Assembly: GCA_029204225.1 (NCBI GenBank)
Contig: CM055100.1
Coordinates: 55,055,597-55,119,596, forward strand
DNA: 64,000 nucleotides
From: Diphasiastrum complanatum
Taxonomy: Eukaryota; Streptophyta; Lycopodiopsida; Lycopodiales; Lycopodiaceae
Direction: 5' to 3'
A program made the position numbers and the translations under genes. Every line of letters begins with the position of its first letter. Position 1 is the first letter of the stretch. Shown here piece after piece: positions 32,473 through 44,424 of the stretch. Below the pieces are notes generated by a model that worked only from the letters and a program-made list of their open reading frames with translations, ran no database searches and was not told where the DNA came from.

Positions 32473-33138
32473 CTAGTTATAGTCAAATAAATTACTTCTA
32501 TATAGATTGATGTCCTCAAAGGATGCTTCATTACCATCAATAGATGCTTTTACATGTTGCTCCATTAGAGTCTCAATGCCTTTACAATTCTTCATTCCAA
32601 ATCTATCTAGAATGGATGTAGCGTATTTAGATTGACATATAAAACAAAAAAATGGCCAAAAGAGTCTTAAGATATATCTCACAAAGGGACTAATCTTGGC
32701 TTAAGAGCCTATAGTGCCTTGGATTTTGTAGGTGATAAACTGGATCGAAATTCTACAAGTGTATTTGCTACCTTCTTATGTGATGGAATAGTATCATGGC
32801 TTTCCACAAAGCAAGACACAATTTCCTTATCTTCCACAAAATTCGAGTATAAGGCCTTGACATCAACATGCAAGGAGGTCTTATGGCTCAAAAGACTATT
32901 GGTAGAACCCATCTTTTGTGATAGCCAATCAGCCCAATCACTTGCAACTAATCCTACATTCCATGCAAGGAGCAAACACATCGAGATTGCTCATCATTTT
33001 GTGAGGGAGAAGGTGCAAGCCAAAGCGATCAAGCTCCAACATGTGTCTTCATCGAATTGCTTGGCTGATTTGTTCACTAAATCCAAGATGATAAGCCATG
33101 AAATCAAGAAGATACATGCATATATAGAGCAACCATGA
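32473..33138. pseudogene. Copia RT-RNase H relic with internal inversion
   Basis: 32650-32473 on the minus strand encodes QSKYATSILDRFGMKNCKGI and LYRSNL, the RT region just before the RNase H domain. From about 32650 the + strand encodes KRVLRYI-like sequence, then SWLSTKQDTISLSSTKFEYK, DSQSAQSLATNPTFHARSKH and LADLFTK, the Copia RNase H, to the stop at 33138. The two parts belong to one gene but now face opposite ways, and the TRPD block between them is missing. Confidence 0.75.
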
Positions 33139-34872
33139 CACATCATCAACATGATGCATAACCAAAGGAGTCACACCTTCATGCAAGAGAACATTTTCCC
33201 TTTATGGTTCATGAGGGGAGATGCACCACCATTTGTTCATTTAACTCTATTAGTTCTTGCAACTCGTGTTCCTTTGGTGGTTCTTATAGATGACAATGTT
33301 TCTAATAGTACTACAAAAAATCGCCTAGCCAATATGGGAGTTCCAATTAAAGTTGCCCTTTCACATACAAAGTGCACTTCAAACATTCTTTTGCATTGAG
33401 CGCTCTCCTTTTATGGAGGGTGGACATGGTTGTATCATGCATGGCCTTCTATTTGATAATTGATATGTATCATGCATATAATGAATATCATTTTATAACT
33501 TGTTGCAAATGCTTTGGGTCCACTTGAATAGTTTTTCTTCTCTATTGTTCCCCATTGGTGTGACAAATTGCAATAGAACTGTTAACCTCAAGGGGAAGAA
33601 AGGAAGCCTTAAACAACTCATCCCTTATCGGAGAACAATCAATCTAGGATAATTTACACATTTATCTTTTGCTTTTACACCTTCTACTTCAACATAAAGG
33701 TTTTGTCAGCTTCTACAAAATATCTAGCTCAAGGGTTTTTTTTTCTTGTTTTGTGACACTTACACCATCACATATACATCTTCGATATATGCATTTTGTG
33801 GTACTCTCTCTTTTCTAGCAACAAGAAGTTATTTATGCCAACAATGGGGACAAAATTTTTGAGGGGGGAGAGTTATGGACCATTCATTCACAATGCTTTA
33901 CGCTTTAGGTCCATGGCTTTTTATTGGACACTATACCTTAAGCTCTAGGCATGTGGGCCCTCATTTGGCATTAGGTCACATTTTAGAGTCACTACTAAGC
34001 CTCTACCCCCAACTTGCTCGCAATGGCACCTTAAACAATATAAATAGATTTGGGAGCATCATACTTTGATTACCTTAGGTAGAAGAGTTTAGCAGCAAAT
34101 AGTCTTGCTTAAATCGGCATAATCAACTTGTTCTCATTTGATTCTTGTGGAGATCTTTATGAACATCATGTGTTTCATCGCTATGTGATGTTTTTGCCTA
34201 TAATTGGATGCTTATGCAAGAATAAATAATTTAAAATGCCAATTTATCACGAAAGCTATGTTGGTTGTTCCTTCAATGTGGACTGCTCTCTGATTGCAAT
34301 GTATCTAAAAGCTGGATCTATGATTCTTGCATCAGTATATAATATGATCTCGTGGGCCACATCCCTAACTTGGAGAACTACGCAAAACCACAATTGGACG
34401 TGATGTCTAATTGTGGCAATTCTTGGGCATCTCAACATCTTAATTGTACACCTTCTATAATGAGCTTCACCACTATGCAAGATCTCCAATATCTTGAGGC
34501 ATAATAAATTTCATTGAATCTACACTATCATTGAGGCATATTTAATTTCATTGAATCTACACTATCATTGTAGGACAATAGTTTTAATACACACCATAGA
34601 AAAAAATTGTGGGTCAATGAAGCTTATCGATCATCATTTGAAGTACAATCATTTGCATTTAAACTCCATGTCATATGATTCTTCAAATATCAGTTGGAAG
34701 AACCATTAATTGGAAGCTTTAAGGTGCTTGGCCAAAAACAAAGATGTACGTAAAACAAAGATGTACGTGTCCATCTTGAAAAAATCAAATACGACCACAA
34801 GACTTTGATAAGAAATTTGTGTTCCACCCCAAATAGGTTAAAGGCATTTCACAGAATAGTCTTTGGCAATTC

Positions 34873-34875
<3 letters not shown>
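33139..34875. other. Non-coding DNA after the Copia relic
   Basis: A purine run TTTGAGGGGGGAGAG at 33855-33870 could be the Copia polypurine tract with an LTR after it. A 37-base unit with TTTCATTGAATCTACACTAT is duplicated in tandem at 34497-34575. No coding frame is supported. Confidence 0.4.
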
Positions 34876-34931
<56 letters not shown>

Positions 34932-34979
34932 GCCTTTTGGCATGGAAAAGACGATAATGCATCTTTCTTCTCTCTCTCA
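34876..34979 (+). mobile_element. LINE D, 52-bp LINE 3' end flanked by (TC)n
   Basis: (TC)n at 34876-34927 is followed by ATATGCCTTTTGGCATGG and AAAAGAC, identical to the last part of LINE C, then GATAATGCATC and a short TTTCTTCTCTCTCTC tail to 34979. It is an extremely 5'-truncated LINE copy on the + strand, with (TC)n at both ends and the 3' hairpin (34930-34943) intact. Confidence 0.7.
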
Positions 34980-35985
34980 CCCCATACTTGGGGGATTGTC
35001 ATGTCAAATTTTTTAGTGCCTACCATAACCTACCCTACAACAAACACCACTAAAAATTGGTCCTTGGCAAGAAAAGCTTTCAAGACATTTTACCCTTCCA
35101 ACAAAATCAATACAGAAGCAAACTACGTCTGTATGTTGCTTAGCTGCCATATGGCAAAAATCTAGCCAACAAGATTAAACTATCTGGCATGCTTGATTGA
35201 AGCTCATAGAAATTCCCACTTGTGGAGCCTACATAGAAAATTCAAGAGGGAAACCATATGCTGTTAAAAAAAACAGTCATCCAAGCACCAACAAAGAGGC
35301 ATGTAAATGTTCGCAAGAAAACAATTAAATAATGTCCAAATCAAGCCAACTTCACTAGGATATACTGAAAGAGGAATACAAAATCGTATAGAGCCACAAC
35401 ATGCTATTTGGAAAAGTATACACAAGAAGACTTTCTCAGATCATTCTTATATTCTGATGATCAGAGTGATGCCAGCACAGATTATTTATGTCAAAGAGGA
35501 TGTTGCAAGATAAGTGAATCTTGCAGTCGCTGTCAATCAAGTTATTTCCCCCACATTTGTTCCCATGATTAAAAGGTTGACAATGTTGGAGGCAGTTGTG
35601 CCATGCTCCCTAGAGCATGAAATTACCAAAAAATCTTGATTCATACCTCACTATGAAAAGTTTGTGCACATTAGAAATCATATTCATCTTCAGTTTCTGT
35701 CATCAAAACCCAACATCAAGAAACAATGATGTCATCAATAAAAGTATTCTTATACATTGTGAGCATTTTGCTAAAGAAAAATAACAAAGGGCCGCATGAG
35801 CTGTAAAATCATATCTTACAACAATCTAATTTTCTTTCAAAACAAGCCTAAATACCCCAACGCCATATAGGCTTTTCTCTGCAGCTCACAATGCTGTTAC
35901 CAACAACCTAGTTAACAGGAAATTCACAGAGTCACCAGGAGATAACGAGTGGTGTGCACAACCCAAAGAACTCAAAGAAGTAGCT
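34980..35985. other. Region downstream of the stress protein gene
   Basis: AT-rich 3' flank of the minus-strand gene; no further exon or repeat recognised. Confidence 0.5.
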
Positions 35986-38900
35986 TCAGAGGAACCTACC
36001 TTCAGGAGGAACGATGACAACAGGGCAACAACAATGATGGGCGCAGTACTCGCTCACGCTGCCCATAAGTAAGCTGATAAAAAAACAGAAGTGAAATGAG
36101 TTTTTTGTACATATTCATAAAAACATTCAAGTCATCACCTGGCTACAAGTAGAACGTGCACTTCAAAATGCAAACAATTAGACATCTTTGACATAGTGAA
36201 CAAGAAACATGGGAAGCAGCCTTTTCTACGTTTCGAACTTCCCAAGTTTGGGAACGCCAGTCTGGGAACATCACGAAACAAGGGAATGAGTTCCCAACAC
36301 ATGGAAACGCATCCTGGGAACGTGTTCCCTAGACACACAACCATGAAATTAGAAAAATAAGGGATAAAACAAAAAACTCTAGAAGCGATTTACATAAATC
36401 TTGTTCATGTAGCAGTGTCTGCATAAAAAAAGTACATACTCTCGCACATGCGTCGTGCAGCACTTCTGTTTTTCAGAATTTGAGTGGATCTACTTGTTCT
36501 CTACTGTTTTACAATCATAAAGATCCATTTCTGATCCGTTCTGACCTGCTAGAAGTGAAGTTCTTGCTAAGTCAAATTATCAATATTCTGTTTTCTATTC
36601 TACAGGATGTTGTTCAAAATTCCCATCTTTCGTCAAAACAAGATATCTATAATTTTACTTTTTTGTCATGCACTTTACTGTTTGTAAATCTTACTCAAAA
36701 GTCAAGATACTGTAAGTACACTTATGTAGGACATTCTGTTAGCTTCTGTTTTTGTTGCAACTTTTGCATTTTTCATGTCATTTTCTAAAACTTTGTGATC
36801 ATTCATTGTCCTCAAATAAGTCGATTCTGTTGCACTCAACAACTTATCCAACTAATTCCTCAAATTTATCTTAGCCAACGGCCTCCTTTTGAAGCAGTTT
36901 TCAAAAGTAACTACTGCAATATAGAGTGGTTTTCACCACTTTCCTAGCTCTCATACATATTGCTATTGTGGCAACAGTCTTACTACCCATTTTCAACCAT
37001 ATTAACCGAACATTTTTTCAGCTATTTCTCAATGGTTGATCCTTGTTACAGAGTTGTTTGTCCATACTTTCCATACTTTGCTTTTAGTCTATTGTGCTTT
37101 GGGATCTCCCATCAGCAATCCCTTTGTGGATTGTCAAGATTCGGCCTCACTTTATCTCATTCATTTGAATGAGAGTATTAGACATAGTAGAAGTGACAAC
37201 AAGAGTCCTCTCCTTCATGTATTAGCCATGAAATGCTTCTTATTTACTGTCTGAGGGTTTTTCACTTGACAAGTTGAGATTTGTGATTCCCTTTCAACAA
37301 TTCTTTCTTGGATTGTTGGGATTCCTACCTTGATCTATTGAGGTCTGTGATTTTCATTAGAGATTCCTCTGTGAATTGTCGAGATTCTCCCTCAGATGGA
37401 ACAAAGGTTCATTTGTATCAGGTAGAGGATGAGGATGTATGTGATGGGCCACATGATATTCCATTTGGGATAGATGCGACAAAAGTGACGTGCACTCATG
37501 CGCTGACGATACAGATACAACCAGTGGTTTATGCATAGTAGTGGGTGAGGCTTGTGCTCCTCTTAGGGTTACTCTAGATGATGGTGTTGCGGTAGCGTTG
37601 AAGTAGACTATTATCTAGCTTGACCTCACTAGTCAGGACTTTCCTTTCACATATGCATGGGGGTACTATGACTCCTTTTTCATTTCGGAGTCTACTTTGT
37701 TGATGCTAAAACATGCAGGTTTGCTATAGATGCATCAAGCATGGCCTTACGCACAGTTAGTGTTCATGGAACAGAAATCGTCTACATGGGTCACTTATTG
37801 CCACTACATTCAAGCACTCATGGTCCCTTTGAACAGTATGGAGTTTGCTTGTTAGGTAGTTATCTATGTTTCTTGTATCTTCTATTATGCCATCCAAATT
37901 GTAGCTGTAGTCTATCAGGCTCGCTTGGGGTCTGCATAGCATGCGATACATCCTTGGTCCCTTTGGATAACTTGGGATACATCCTTTGTCCCTTCAGAAT
38001 CCAGATAGCATGGAATCTCTTTTTGCCTCTCTATCCATTTCTGCATACTGCTATGTGATATATCTATCCCTTGGTATCTCTACACCCCAATCATATCTTC
38101 TCATGTCTGTTACTAAATGGCATTTATGGATGGTTCAAATGCTAGCTTGGGATGCAGAAGCTATAATTTGTGATGAGCCTATGTGGATGCATCTTCCCGT
38201 TGCATAGCTTGGGATCATAGTTGCCAAGAGGAGAACGTTCCCATCACAAGGGGGATGTATTACCATTGTTCCTAGACATCTTAAGGTTGTTCCCAAATTG
38301 TCCCTCCGTAGCTCGAGGTGTAAAACAATCACTTCCCCTTTTGGCCAAGCCTATTTTTTCTTCCCAACTTCCATATTATCTATTATTTGAGTGCGCAAAC
38401 TTTCTTCTAAGAAACAAAAATATTTAGATTTCTATTTTGACCTCAAAAGAAATGTATCTGATGATGTGGCATGTCTCCATTCCCCATTCCTTTAAAAACA
38501 GTCATTCCCAGGGAATTCAGAAGTTCCCCAAATTTCATTCCCCGACAGCCATGCTTAAGATATCTATGATACTATATACATTTCTTTCTCGCACCTTGGT
38601 TATCTTGGCATGGCATAGGACCTTCTAGATGCACCAAGAGATTCAAAGTTTATGCTACGCAAAACATAAATGCTATTTTAGTTGAGGCATACCATGATGC
38701 AAACAAGCCCATGTTCAGGATTAGGCTAGTAATCGACTTAGATCACATGCATATAGTGCACATAGAGACCCATGCTCCTCTTATGATTCCTATAAATGCC
38801 AATGTTCTTGCAACTCCTCATTCAATACAGCACTTCTGTGCAAGGATTTTTCTGGATCATACACTTGACAACATATCTATGAGGCCTTAGTGATTCTGAT

Positions 38901-41900
38901 ATGGCATTCTTTGGCCATGGTGCTGCAATCCTAGGCGATTTGTATAGTTTGACGACTTCATGATACCATTTAGCAGTTGCGATTCACACTTCTCATGTTG
39001 CACTTTCAGTTCAGCACAAATATTTTGCAGCTACTTCTTAGACGTCTGCATATATATGGCACCAACATTTCTCAATAGCATATGCAAATTTGCATTTATA
39101 TGTTGCAACAACAACATAATTTCAATATATGCCATTGGGGAAAATGTTTTTGTGAGTAGGGGAAAATATTACGAACATACACTACTTTTAGATACTTATT
39201 CAACGTATGTATGTTTCGCAATCTATATATGGCACCAACATTTCTCAATAGCATATGCAATTTTCCAGTTATATCTTGCAACAACAACATACTTTCAATA
39301 TATGCTTTTCTGTTTTAGCCCACATTAAAGAAAGTGTGTTTGTGAGTAAAGGACAAAATTGCGGACATACACTACTTTTAGATACTTATTCAACGTATGC
39401 ATGTTTCGTGATCTATATATGGCACCAACATATCTCAACAGAATATGCAATTTTGCAGTTACATCTTGCAACAATAGAGCTACTTTTTCGACGTATGCAC
39501 TTTTCGCAATCTATAAATAGCACCAACATTTCTCAATAGCATTTGCAATTTTTGAAGTTATATCTTGCAACAACATACTTTCAATATATGCTTTTCTTTT
39601 ACAACCGACATTGGGGAAAATGTTTTTGTGAATAGGGGACAATATTGTGGACATACATTTCTCCTAGGACTTATGGGCCCATCACACCCATTAAACATGG
39701 CTTGACCAGGAGGGGATCTATATTTTTGATGTTTTTTCAATATTCTTAGTTGGAGGATGCTATCTGCTTCATCCTTCATGGTCTTTTATGCTTAATGTGA
39801 TGCTAGATCTTTGATTGAGTTGATAACTTCTTGACGTACTGTTCCTATTACCTTTTTCTCAAGGACATTTCCTTCTTCGGTAGTCACAGTCATCTTTGAT
39901 TACTCATGAAAAGACGCACTGATTTTTTCGTGGTCCAAAAGGACAACAAGACATTTGTTATCACTAAATAGAAGATGTATTGATGCTTTTTTTGGTTCAA
40001 ACTTCAAAGACACCATAAATTCAATAAATTGCTGTGCTACTTGTCTTCAAAGTTCAAACAGCTATATAGTCAAAATTCATATTATTGAAGCTCAAAAATT
40101 ACCTTTTTACAATCCCACGGCCTCTACTCCCTAAAACCGTGGCAATAGGCTTGATTCGGGCTGCTGCAGCACAAATTTCTTTTCCAGGATCCCCATATAC
40201 TACTTTTGATTCTGTCTTCACCTATCCAAAAGAGTGAGGTTCACAGATCATGAAATGCCGTTCATACATGATGCCATTTGATCAGGCAATTTCAACAAGT
40301 AGGCAGAAATTTCAAGAAAATGAAGGTCTATTATCTTAGGTACATCTACATGCATAAGAGCAATGCATTATACAAACCATTGTCACATCATAAGCTTCAG
40401 CCGCAAGCTTATCCATCCAAGCCTCAGCTGCTTCCAAGTGAACCCTCTGATTTTTCGTCTTTGGCGAAGTGCAGAGAAGCTCTTCCTCAGAACCTACAAT
40501 GATTAATCCTTGGAACATAAAAAACCAGTATACCTAGAAAATCAACCAAACTTTTCAGATTCCAATCCATTCCTACAATGTTGCACCCTCCCTAGACATC
40601 ATCAATTTTACACATCGTTAACATCTATTCGCAAGGAGCTTCAGATAACATAAATTATGACTTACTGACACCAAAATAGAATAAAGTAAACTCAATGCAG
40701 CACAGCAGCATTCTAACCATTGGCTTTTGACTCTTGGGGTATCAGACAGATTAAAATCTTCTATACACAAGTGGGTGAAGCAAGGTATCACATGCGGCTA
40801 ACAAACCCAAAATCTAGTATGTTCTAGTGTTCTTCGTGTAAGAAAAAACTCCAGGAATTGCATTGACCTAAAGCTGAAATACATCTTATTTTTAACTCAA
40901 ATATTGTGGTGAAAGGTCAGGAATCAATCCAGAAAAGAAGCTAGCTTAGATTTGGGATACAGTTACGTGACATATCATTTTTATATCAATGTTATGTCTA
41001 GGATAGTATCACACATAGAAAAGGAGGTGCACAATTTTCAACCTTATGGAGCCCACCCTCAAAGTCTTAGATCATCAACTCCATCCTGCATAGCAAGGAC
41101 CAAATGCTACAACATCCCTACTCACTTCATCAATGCCTAGTAAAAGTTGCAAGCCACATGCACAAACACACATCCACATTGACTTCCATACATTTGTGTA
41201 AAGATCGACGCACTTGAGTTTGTCTCACGTCGTTGCAGGTGAAGGGCATATTCTCTCATGATGAATTTTAGCACTAAAGAGCAAGCCATAGTTTTGGGAA
41301 ACACATTTCCCATCATGAAGAACTGTTGCACGTGGGAAGCAAATTGTTGTGCCAGCAATAATAAGGGTTCACCCAATGTCTCATTGCCTTGAAGTTTTTT
41401 TGCAATGTTGCTTATGGGACAAATTCAAAATCACCGCCACGTGGGTGAGGTTCCTGCTGCACAACCTTCTGCACAGGTCAACCACCTATAACAGCAGGTC
41501 GCTTGGCCACGTGCAAGAGTTTCATTGGCGTTAGCGTTACTGCCCGTATTTTGTACTGACTTTACAAATATGGGAGGGGAGAATTTTTCTTTAAAGCAGG
41601 TTAACTGTGCAAAAGTTTCATTAGAGCGGCCCTGAGCGGGTGATCTATATAATGTGATGCCCCTTCATATAGCAGAGATGGGGAAGGAGGGAGATGGGTT
41701 TAATCCCAAATCAACCGATCCAACTTACTGAAAGAAAAACACAATTCAGATGAAAAATATGACAGAAATTAAATGAGAACGAGTGAATGAATGGAGGAAA
41801 ATTGCAGAGTAATAAAAACCAGGAAGAACGTGAAGGAAATGAAGGGTGTCGGCGAGGCGGCAGAGGTGTGCGAGAGTCCAGTTAAAGGCGTTTTTGGTGA

Positions 41901-42027
41901 AGGGGGTGTGATCAATGGCCAACAGAATGTCACGCCCTCGCCTTCGCTGCACTGTTTCCCTTTCTAGCTCTGCCTCCCTCACCACCACCACCTCTTTCTC
42001 CTCTGGAATCGCTGACATTTCCTCCAT
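35986..42027 (-). CDS. Universal stress protein (UspA-like), 176 aa, four exons
   Basis: Minus-strand exons 42027-41820, 40493-40378, 40221-40103 and 36073-35986 (stop TGA). All borders are GT/AG and phases agree. The protein starts MEEMSAIPEEKEVVVV, then GRDILLAIDHTPFTKNAF (first beta strand with the nucleotide-contacting Asp). Exon 2 carries NQRVHLEAAEAWMDKLAAEA and exon 3 carries VVYGDPGKEICAAAARIKP. GSRGRGIVKSLLMGS spans exons 3-4 and is an exact G-x2-G-x9-G-S motif, the ATP-binding signature of USP proteins. It ends CCPVVIVPPEGRFL. Length fits the plant family (about 160-180). Such proteins are cytosolic and stress responsive. Intron 3 is about 4 kb and holds two miniature elements and a tandem repeat. 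The 5' leader is GA-rich and the upstream DNA has three G-boxes. Confidence 0.87.
36183..36345. mobile_element. Possible miniature element with GGGAAC motifs
   Basis: The right end ACACAACCATG is followed by AAATTAGA and the proposed left end is preceded by CAATTAGA (7 of 8). GGGAAC/GTTCCC motifs repeat inside, as in 38216-38553. The terminal repeats themselves match poorly. Confidence 0.35.
36346..38215. other. USP intron 3 sequence, no feature
   Basis: AT-rich intron. Several short frames exist but none has family-like content. Confidence 0.5.
38216..38553. mobile_element. Miniature hAT-like element (CATAGTTGCC ends)
   Basis: It starts CATAGTTGCC and ends GACAGCCATG (inverted match 7 of 10). 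Subterminal GTTCCC and TTCCCC motifs occur near both ends. Flanking octamers CTTGGGAT and CTTAAGAT match at 6 of 8 positions, fitting an aged hAT duplication. 338 bp, non-coding. Confidence 0.55.
39052..39665. repeat. Tandem repeat, about 175-190 bp units
   Basis: Units begin at about 39052, 39225, 39415 and 39513. Each opens with GGCACCAACATTTCTCAA or a close variant; full units continue through CTTGCAACAACAACATA and ACATACACTACTTTTAGATA. The third unit is shortened to about 98 bp. It lies in intron 3 of the stress protein gene. Confidence 0.75.
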
Positions 42028-42049
42028 CTCTCTCTCGCCGATCGATCCT

Positions 42050-42055
<6 letters not shown>

Positions 42056-42092
<37 letters not shown>
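42056..42092. repeat. (TC)n tract in the USP 5' leader
   Basis: 37 bp of TC about 30 bp upstream of the start codon; on the gene strand it is a GA-rich leader. Such tracts in plant leaders can bind GAGA-binding proteins; that role is not shown here. Confidence 0.8.
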
Positions 42093-42095
<3 letters not shown>

Positions 42096-42127
42096 TGTGC
42101 TTTCTTTTGTTTCTTTCTTCGATCTTC

Positions 42128-42400
42128 GTTGCGATACACGTGTCAAAATCGGAATAGCTCGTGAAACAACCAACGGCCGCGATTGAAAATAGGCGTTCTC
42201 TCTCTCTCCCTCTTTTGTTTCTTCCAGGGAGACACGTGTCAAAATCGGAATGGCATAGAAAACAACCAACGGTGGTGATTGAAAATCAGCGTTCTCCCTC
42301 TCTTTCCTTATGCTTTCTCTTTTCTTTTGTTTATTCCATCTTCGTGCGAGACACGTGTCAGAATCGGAATGGCTTGCGAAGCAACCAACGGTAGAGATTG
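42128..42400 (-). promoter_or_regulatory. USP upstream region: threefold tandem repeat with G-boxes
   Basis: Three imperfect units of about 100-120 bp, each containing ACACGTGTC (CACGTG at 42137, 42233 and 42352), then A(A/G)AATCGGAAT, AACCAACGG or AGCAACCAACGG and GATTGA. CACGTG with flanking AC/GT is a G-box/ABRE-type site bound by plant bZIP factors, and CCAACGG matches a MYB core. The units lie 100-370 bp upstream of the start codon, so they probably control stress or abscisic acid response (inference). Confidence 0.65.
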
Positions 42401-42974
42401 ACCATACCCGAGTCCTATTCAGAGACGGGGCTCTCAGCCGCCAATTGTAACGCCAGGCAAACGCCGGTATCTCTCCTGCCACGTGGCAATCAGCAGCACG
42501 TCTTACAAATGTCAATCAATACGTATAGCAATCTATACGTATTGTTGGCTGGCAATACTACATTCCTAGGGTTGCCTAACCTCACAACTTAGACATACCT
42601 TAACATTTTCAGCCCGCCGACCCGTCCTACGCCTCCACTATTTACAGTTCCTTGACGGGTGCTGCCACATGTCGGGGTACTAACTGCACTCTGAGCCAGC
42701 CGAGCGCTTGACTTAGCCTTGAGTCAACAAGCCACGGTCCACGGTTTCCTTTGTGTGCCTAGAGGCTCCCTCATCAGCACTCAAGCCTCATGTATGGGCT
42801 CATGCATCATATGTAATGCCAAGTGCTCAAGTTGTTTTTGTATTTTGGAGGCACCTCCCCCCCCCCCCCCCACCACACACAATGTTCATGTGGATTTTAC
42901 CACCAAAATTTTAGGGGATCCTTTTTTTCATAATCAGCCAATCAAATGTTGACACATAGCACATGAGTTTTTTG
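42401..42974. other. Intergenic DNA, no gene seen
   Basis: Contains one more GCCACGTGGC palindrome at 42478-42487 and a homopolymer C run near 42860. Confidence 0.5.
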
Positions 42975-43091
42975 GTGGAATGTACATGTGGACAACCAAT
43001 GACGGACTGCCACATGCCACATGCACATTATGGTGAAATGTGCGTGTGCTATGTGGTAGCCTATCATTGGCTGTCCACATGCACATTCCAC
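42975..43091. repeat. Foldback element (inverted repeat, about 55-bp arms)
   Basis: The left arm begins GTGGAATGTACATGTGGACA and the right arm, reversed, GTGGAATGTGCATGTGGACA; they agree at about 85% of positions with almost no loop. RNA from it would form a long hairpin. It is probably a foldback miniature element. Confidence 0.65.
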
Positions 43092-43874
43092 TGAACAACA
43101 AAAATGTAAAAAAATTTGCATTATAAATGCGAAAAAAAAAGCGCCCACACGTGCGGCCGTACGCCCGTACCGTGGCGCCAAAAAAAACAAAAAACGTCCA
43201 CCTTCGCACATTGACATTACGCAGGAGAAGGCCTTCTTCCTCTCGGTCGTTCCGCCCTGCTCGGGCACAAGCCCTCGGACCTTCGCCCTATGGCATTGGG
43301 CCCTCCCAAGGCGAAACACCCTCGAGAGAGGTCCTTCCCCCCCACGAACTGCTACCACTCCCATTCCCATGTTCCCACAGGTTTCAACAGCCTAGCTCCC
43401 ACATCTAATGAAGTCTGATGGTGCGCCCAGGTCCTAGGTGTGTGGCCTCCCGAAATAACTTAGACTAAATTACTCACAAGGGGTACGTACGAGGTGTACG
43501 GCCCCCAACCCCACCTCTCGACTCCCGGCTGCCCCAGCGACCGGTTCTCGGGAGCCGGCTTCTGGCTCCCGACTCTTTGCTCCTTGTGCCCAACTCCCGG
43601 AGCGCCACATGGCAACCACCAATATATCCCATAAGCAAAAGCAAGAGTTGTCCAGTGAGGCATAAATGTCTATGCGCAATGTATCTCGGGGCTCCCCAAA
43701 CACACAAAGTACATGCGGCAAGAAAAGTACTGGCATGTACTCTCTAAAAAACTTGGCCTAAAACTTGTTCCTCACAAAAGCTTGTTATTCACAAAAGCCA
43801 ATGCAAGAAACTTGAGTTTGAGGGAAAAAGCTAACAGCTATGCCCAAGACGAGCTCAAGGTCGGTGTTCGTACT
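43092..43874. other. GC-richer intergenic DNA, nothing recognised
   Basis: Short repeats of CGACTCCCGG and GGTTCTCGGGAGCC type near 43510-43600. Open frames here are of biased composition without recognisable domains. Confidence 0.4.
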
Positions 43875-44334
43875 AGTGTTGGCGGGTATCAAATTTTTTG
43901 AGATCAGGCAACTCTAGGTGTTGTAGTTTTTTCAGAAATTCAATACCAATCAGATATCAATAAAAGGAGATATATGAGTTGTAGACTGGTATAGACCGAG
44001 CTGTTATCACAAGGGTGATGATACAAGCCGATTATCATCCCAGGTATAAACATGCACAAATTGCTAAAAATAATATTTTGAAAGGGTAATATGTAATTTG
44101 AAATATAGTTTTTTTTGAAAAATCAAAAAAATCTTTAAAAAAAATACAACTATTGATACCATGGCAAAAATCCATAAAATCTCCCAAATTGAGGTATTAG
44201 GATGCGTATTAAGATAGTTAATACTTGGGGATCCAGTCCTAGACCTTGGTATTACAAAATCATATACCAGTCGAGTAGGTTCTATGATACCATTATTGAT
44301 ATCACATGGGACCCCATATACCCATCCAACATTG
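43875..44334. mobile_element. Miniature DNA transposon with 9-bp flanking repeat
   Basis: Left end AGTGTTGGCGGGTAT and right end (inverted) CAATGTTGGATGGGTAT are imperfect terminal repeats. Flanks GTTCGTACT and GTTTGTACT match at 8 of 9 bases. GGTATCA/TGATACC motifs recur inside. Duplication of 8 or 9 bp leaves hAT or Mutator type open. Confidence 0.5.
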
Positions 44335-44424
44335 GTTTGTACTTTGTTTATACAATATGAGAATAGAGAATTCAAGGTTTTGAATACAAACATAAAAGTT
44401 TTAAAATACATCAAAGACATGTAG

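Noticed and set aside
33151-33399. 82-codon plus frame after the Copia RNase H stop
   Set aside because: Lies in the expected Copia 3' untranslated region and has no family-like content.
39052-39665. CRISPR-like array
   Set aside because: Units are long, contiguous and without unique spacers; this is a plant intron tandem repeat.
43127-43408. Arg/Pro-rich plus frame of 93 codons
   Set aside because: Biased composition without domain and with competing frames on the other strand; no support for a gene.
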